DNA from: Lysinibacillus sp. ZYM-1
GTDB taxonomy: Bacteria > Bacillota > Bacilli > Bacillales_A > Planococcaceae
Direction of reading: 5' to 3'
DNA length: 54,946 bases
NCBI RefSeq assembly: GCF_001308875.1
Contig: NZ_KQ465132.1
Coordinates: 1-54,946, forward strand
In this document: positions 50,132 through 54,946 of the stretch, in pieces
How the letters are laid out: each line of letters opens with the position of its first letter
Position numbering within the stretch: the stretch's first letter is position 1
The notes under the pieces: model-generated
The model's input: the letters and a program-made list of their open reading frames with translations, nothing else
The model's database searches: none
What the model was told of the DNA's origin: nothing
Program-made: the position numbers and the translations under genes

Positions 50132-50496
50132 TGGATTATATTCATTTAAAGGACATGCAGTTTTACGGTTACCATGGGGTACTAGCTGCAGAAACAACTC
50201 TTGGTCAACGTTTTCGAGCAAATGTTTCGCTTGCTGTAGATATGACAATGGCTGGAGAAACAGATGATCTAACTTATACAGTGAATTATGCTGAGGTATA
50301 TGCGTTATGTCGTGACATTGTGGAAGGAGAACCTTTTAAGCTTATTGAGGCCCTTGTTGTGAAAATAGCAAACGTCATATTAACAACCTACCCTGAAAAA
50401 GTAAAAGGTGTTCGTGTAGAACTGATTAAACCAGACCCACCAATTCATGGCTATTACAAAGAGGTTTCTGTTGAAGTAACGAGAGGTGATTTCTAA
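50131..50496 (+). CDS. folB: dihydroneopterin aldolase
   Basis: Cleaves 7,8-dihydroneopterin to hydroxymethyl-dihydropterin and glycolaldehyde. Seen: MQFYGYHGVLAAETTLGQRF, NYAEVYALC, FKLIEALVVKIA with the conserved Glu, and the KPDPPIHGYYKEVSVE tail. 121 residues, family length. ATG overlaps the folP stop (TAATG). Confidence 0.96.
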   Translation: MDYIHLKDMQFYGYHGVLAAETTLGQRFRANVSLAVDMTMAGETDDLTYTVNYAEVYALCRDIVEGEPFKLIEALVVKIANVILTTYPEKVKGVRVELIKPDPPIHGYYKEVSVEVTRGDF

Positions 50497-51008
50497 TGAA
50501 GGATGTCTACTTATCTATAGGTACAAATATGGGGGAGCGATATGAGAACCTTCAACAAGCTGTTGCTCTTTTAAAAGAAGAGGAGAACATTGAAGTTGTT
50601 CGTATTTCATCTGTTTATGAAACAGCGGCAGTAGGGTATACAGACCAGGCAGATTTTTTGAATATTGCTGTTCATCTAAAAACAGATGCCTCATCTGCTA
50701 ATATGTTGGAGATTTGCCAATCGGTTGAACAGGAATTAGGGCGTGTACGAGAATTTCGCTGGGGTCCGCGAATCATTGACCTTGACATTTTGGTATACAA
50801 TCATGAAAATATTGAAACAGATAACCTAATTGTACCTCATCCAAGAATGTATGAGCGAGCATTCGTCTTAGTACCACTAGTTGAGATTACACCAACACCA
50901 TTCGGAGATCAGCTACAACAAGCTCATAACTTATTGAAACAGATGGATTGTGAGAGTGAAGGTGTAAGCTTGTGGAAGCTGTTTAACGAACCTCTTACAG
51001 TGAGTTAG
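50496..51008 (+). CDS. folK: HPPK (hydroxymethyl-dihydropterin pyrophosphokinase)
   Basis: Activates 6-hydroxymethyl-dihydropterin by pyrophosphate transfer from ATP. Seen: YLSIGTNMGERYENLQQA, SSVYETAAVGYTDQADFLN, RWGPRIIDLDILVY with the two magnesium aspartates, and PHPRMYERAFVL. 170 residues. It overlaps folB by one base. Downstream the B. subtilis gene yazB is missing; dusB follows after 87 bases. Confidence 0.96.
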   Translation: MKDVYLSIGTNMGERYENLQQAVALLKEEENIEVVRISSVYETAAVGYTDQADFLNIAVHLKTDASSANMLEICQSVEQELGRVREFRWGPRIIDLDILVYNHENIETDNLIVPHPRMYERAFVLVPLVEITPTPFGDQLQQAHNLLKQMDCESEGVSLWKLFNEPLTVS

Positions 51009-51095
51009 GTAGGCCTTTTATAATAATTTTAAATGTATTGCATTAACAATAGATATGGATAAATAGGTGAATGCCTATATAGGAGGAAGACAACG

Positions 51096-52136
51096 TTGAG
51101 TCAAACAACAGAGAAGCCCTTTCAAATTGGCGATATTGTCATGGACAACCGTGTTGTATTAGCTCCAATGGCAGGAATTTGTAACTCTGCTTTCCGATTA
51201 ACGGTTAAGGAGTTCGGAGCAGGACTTGTATATGCTGAAATGATTAGTGATAAGGGCATTGTCCAAAAAAATGAAAAAACATTAGGTATGCTTTATATTG
51301 ATGAACGTGAAAATCCCCTATCATTGCAAATTTTTGGTGGAGATAAAGAAACATTAGTAGAAGCGGCTAAGTATGTGGATGAAAATACAACCGCTGATAT
51401 TATCGATATCAACATGGGTTGCCCTGTTAATAAAATTATTAAATGTGAAGCGGGAGCGCGTTTGTTATTAGATCCAAATAAAGTATATGAAATGGTGGCA
51501 GCTGTTGTCGATGCTGTGAAAAAACCTATCAGCGTTAAAATGCGTATTGGTTGGGATGATGAGCATATCTTTGCTATTGAAAATGCCCAAGCTGTTGAGC
51601 GTGCAGGAGCATCAGCAGTAGCGGTTCATGGACGTACTCGTGTACAAATGTACGAAGGTAAAGCGAATTGGGATATCATTCGTCAGGTAAAGGAAAATGT
51701 AAAGATCCCTGTTCTTGGTAATGGTGATGTAGAAACACCACAGGACGCTAAACGTATGCTCGAAACTACAGGTGTAGATGCAGTGATGATTGGTCGTGCT
51801 GCATTGGGTAACCCATGGATGATTTATCGTACAGTTCAATATTTAGAAACTGGTGAGTTAAAAGAAGAACCAAGTGTGCGCGAGAAAATGGATGTATGTC
51901 TACTTCACTTTGAACGTCTTCTCCAATTAAAAGGGGAAGGTATTGCGGTGCGTGAAATGCGTAAACATGCATCATGGTATTTGAAGGGAATTCGTGGTAA
52001 TGGTAAAGCACGTAATGCTATTAACCAAACGGAAACTGCTGCAGAGCTCCGTGCGCTATTAAATGGCCTTGTACAGGAATATGAAGAGTGTGAGTCCAAC
52101 CTTATTATTCCGGAGGCAAAAGAGTTAATTATATAG
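51096..52136 (+). CDS. dusB: tRNA-dihydrouridine synthase
   Basis: FMN enzyme that reduces specific uridines in tRNA. Seen: VLAPMAGICNSAFRL near residues 22-36, DINMGCPVNKIIKCEAGA with the catalytic cysteine near residue 111, VHGRTRVQMYEGKANW, and GNGDVETPQDA. 346 residues (YacF, DUS family). TTG 51096 follows AGGAGGAAG. It is likely the last gene of the folate operon, before a terminator. Confidence 0.94.
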   Translation: MSQTTEKPFQIGDIVMDNRVVLAPMAGICNSAFRLTVKEFGAGLVYAEMISDKGIVQKNEKTLGMLYIDERENPLSLQIFGGDKETLVEAAKYVDENTTADIIDINMGCPVNKIIKCEAGARLLLDPNKVYEMVAAVVDAVKKPISVKMRIGWDDEHIFAIENAQAVERAGASAVAVHGRTRVQMYEGKANWDIIRQVKENVKIPVLGNGDVETPQDAKRMLETTGVDAVMIGRAALGNPWMIYRTVQYLETGELKEEPSVREKMDVCLLHFERLLQLKGEGIAVREMRKHASWYLKGIRGNGKARNAINQTETAAELRALLNGLVQEYEECESNLIIPEAKELII

Positions 52137-52150
52137 GACAAAGAAGTTAA

Positions 52151-52182
52151 GGGCGTCTCTAGTTTAGCCAGAGACGCTTTTT
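52151..52182 (+). terminator. folate operon terminator
   Basis: GCGTCTCT and AGAGACGC pair perfectly around 9 bases and are followed by TTTTTAT. Confidence 0.9.
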
Positions 52183-52307
52183 ATAAGCTTTAATTTTTAG
52201 AATTATTAATTATCTTATCTTGTATTGAAATTAAACTGAAACAGATGATTACAGCTTTAAAATTGTGTACAATAGAAATATTATGGACGTAAACGCAATT
52301 TACTTAA

Positions 52308-53813
<1,506 letters not shown>

Positions 53814-53855
53814 TAGTAGCCTCTTTTTAAGTAGCAATAAAAGAATAGAATGAAT

Positions 53856-53897
53856 AAAGAGGAGAATTCGCAGGATAAGGCAATTCTCCTCTTTTTT
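53856..53897 (+). terminator. lysS terminator
   Basis: AAAGAGGAGAATT and AATTCTCCTCTTT pair perfectly (13 bp) around 13 bases and are followed by TTT. Confidence 0.93.
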
Positions 53898-53925
53898 GTA
53901 CTAAAAAAATTAAGTTGTTTAAACG

Positions 53926-53955
53926 TTGATTATATTTGGGTTATACTTTTATAGT
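53926..53955 (+). promoter_or_regulatory. possible promoter for orphan gene
   Basis: TTGATT, 18 bases, TATAGT, about 55 bases before the 54012 gene. Confidence 0.45.
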
Positions 53956-54011
53956 TCTATGTTTTACAAATATAGTAGATATTAAAGAAGTATTTTTATT
54001 GGGGGCATAAA

Positions 54012-54293
54012 ATGAATTACAAAATTATTAACAAACAAGTATTTGAACAGGCGCAATTACGTTCTGTATCGGATGTTCCATTTACAGAAGAAGAACTTGA
54101 GCATGGAATGAAATTAGTGGTTGCTAAAAAAGACGAGAACCTTACTTTATATTTAGTAGAAATAGATGGGCATAAGAAGTTCGATGTTCGTTGGGATGAT
54201 TCTTCTGAAATTTTCAGTGGTTGGTATTCTGCTTGGGATAATTTCTTATGGTGCTTAAGTATAGTTGATCCTCAAGATGACGGTTTAAAATAG
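54012..54293 (+). CDS. uncharacterised 93-residue protein
   Basis: I do not recognise this protein. It is acidic and soluble-looking, with no signal or membrane segment. Residues about 23-35 form an acidic helix (EEELEHGMKLV), then short strands (LTLYLVEIDG, KKFDVRWDD) and Trp/Ser-rich GWYSAWDNFLWCLS near residues 70-84. ATG follows TGGGGGC. It stands alone between the lysS terminator and the next rRNA operon, with its own candidate promoter and terminator. The regular codon use and ribosome site suggest a real gene. Confidence 0.7.
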   Translation: MNYKIINKQVFEQAQLRSVSDVPFTEEELEHGMKLVVAKKDENLTLYLVEIDGHKKFDVRWDDSSEIFSGWYSAWDNFLWCLSIVDPQDDGLK

Positions 54294-54336
54294 TAGCGTA
54301 AAACTTGAGTAAAGAATGATGAGGGACTTTGCTTGA

Positions 54337-54388
54337 ATAAGCAGGAGAAGAATGCAGCAGAGGCACTTTAACTCCTGCTTATATGTTT
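54337..54388 (+). terminator. terminator after orphan gene
   Basis: ATAAGCAGGAG and CTCCTGCTTAT pair perfectly (11 bp) around a 24-base loop; followed by ATGTTTTA, a weak T tract. Confidence 0.6.
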
Positions 54389-54650
54389 TACTGATTTTAG
54401 TTCTAAAAATAGTTGAGATTTAAAAGAAAGCGATGTATAGTAAAACAAATCATTCAGTTAGGAAAGAGAATAATGTTAAATCTGCATTCTCGTAAATGTA
54501 TAAATTAGCTTACTGATACGTGATTTTTAAATAAAACCGATTTTTATTTAAAAAAACCTTGCGAAGTTTCTATGAACATGATAAATTATTACTTGTCGTT
54601 AAGACGACGCAAGAAACAACATCTCAGTAATGATTAGATAATCTAAAAAA
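54389..54650 (+). other. gap before rRNA promoters
   Basis: No gene is seen. At 54524-54554 a perfect 13-bp dyad made only of A and T (TTTTTAAATAAAA and TTTTATTTAAAAA, loop CCGAT) lies about 100 bases before the first rRNA promoter. Confidence 0.6.
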
Positions 54651-54654
54651 GATG

Positions 54655-54757
54655 TTGACATTGAAAATTGATTATGATAGAATTTAAAAGTTGTCTCTTG
54701 TAAATTAAAAAACTTTTCAAAAAAGTTGTTGACAACGAAAATTGATTGTGTTATAAT
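54655..54757 (+). promoter_or_regulatory. tandem rRNA operon promoters P1 and P2
   Basis: P1: TTGACA (54655), 17 bases, TAGAAT. P2: TTGACA (54729), 17 bases, TATAAT (54752-54757), perfect. Both share the spacer core GAAAATTGATT and downstream TTTAA, so they are near-duplicates 74 bases apart. They serve the 16S gene starting at the window end. Confidence 0.94.
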
Positions 54758-54795
54758 TTAAGAGTTGCTGTTAAAAAAACAGTTAACTAAATGAA

Positions 54796-54921
54796 CCTTG
54801 AAAACTGAACAAGCAAAACGTAATCAATATAGTTTTTAGTAACTAGTCTTGCTAGTGAACGAAACAAAATTTTGGACATCAAAATTGATGCCAGCAAAAC
54901 AATTTGAGCTTATCAAATTTC
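54796..54921 (+). promoter_or_regulatory. rRNA leader
   Basis: Contains CCTTGAAAACTGAACAAGC (54796-54814), a leader sequence conserved in Bacillales rRNA operons, and a hairpin AATTTGA/TCAAATT (54901-54919) just before the 16S gene, probably part of rRNA processing or antitermination. Confidence 0.8.
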
Positions 54922-54946
54922 TTTTATGGAGAGTTTGATCCTGGCT
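54922..54946 (+). rRNA. rrs: 16S ribosomal RNA, 5' end
   Basis: GGAGAGTTTGATCCTGGCT is the universal 5' end of bacterial 16S rRNA. Only about 25 bases are in the window; the exact 5' end is approximate. Confidence 0.95.

Overview
The window is a 55 kb stretch of low-GC Firmicute chromosome running from the 3' part of a 5S rRNA gene (one rRNA operon ends at base 95) to the first bases of a 16S rRNA gene (the next begins near base 54922). Gene order follows, almost gene for gene, the origin-proximal interval of Bacillus subtilis between two rRNA operons (yaaO-tmk-darA ... pabB-folP-dusB-lysS). Sporulation genes (spoIIE, spoVT, spoVG, sspF, fin, yabP, yabQ) show an endospore former. Protein sequences, gene losses and leader sequences suggest Bacillales outside Bacillus sensu stricto, most likely Lysinibacillus or a close relative; this is inferred by eye, not by search.

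Layout. 1-8.6 kb: SRPBCC-fold protein, amino-acid decarboxylase, thymidylate kinase, c-di-AMP receptor DarA, then replication and RNA-modification genes (holB, ricT, yabA, yabB, yazA, rsmI). 8.6-9.2 kb: abrB on the minus strand, divergent from metG, with tandem Spo0A boxes. 9.2-18.3 kb: metG, tatD, yabE, rnmV-rsmA, veg, sspF, ispE, purR-ridA. 18.4-27.1 kb: spoVG, glmU-prs, ctc, pth, fin, mfd. 27.3-33.4 kb: spoVT, yabM-yabN-rqcP, yabP-yabQ-divIC, yabR. 33.4-34.1 kb: a small minus-strand membrane protein and three minus-strand tRNA genes (Gly, Met, Glu). 34.4-41.3 kb: spoIIE, tilS, hpt, ftsH. 41.4-45.1 kb: an aldo/keto reductase that interrupts the usual order, then coaX-hslO-yacD. 45.3-53.8 kb: cysK, the para-aminobenzoate/folate operon with dusB, then lysS. 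53.9-54.9 kb: an orphan 93-residue protein and the tandem promoters of the next rRNA operon.

The genes are mostly core housekeeping functions: translation and its quality control, RNA modification, DNA replication and repair, folate, isoprenoid, UDP-GlcNAc and PRPP synthesis, interleaved with sporulation control. Readable promoter sequences match the regulators known for the B. subtilis counterparts: Spo0A (abrB, spoIIE), sigma-H (spoVG), sigma-F (fin), sigma-E (yabP), sigma-G (sspF, spoVT).

I found no mobile element, CRISPR array, phage, toxin-antitoxin or recognisable defence system, and no convincing undescribed multi-gene system. The most novel material is small: structured intergenic elements (near 45.1, 21.6, 4.2 and 41.4 kb), two uncharacterised small proteins, and local gene losses relative to B. 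subtilis. Many proposed starts are downstream of the longest open frame because the Shine-Dalgarno sequence and family N-terminus favour them; TTG and GTG starts are frequent.
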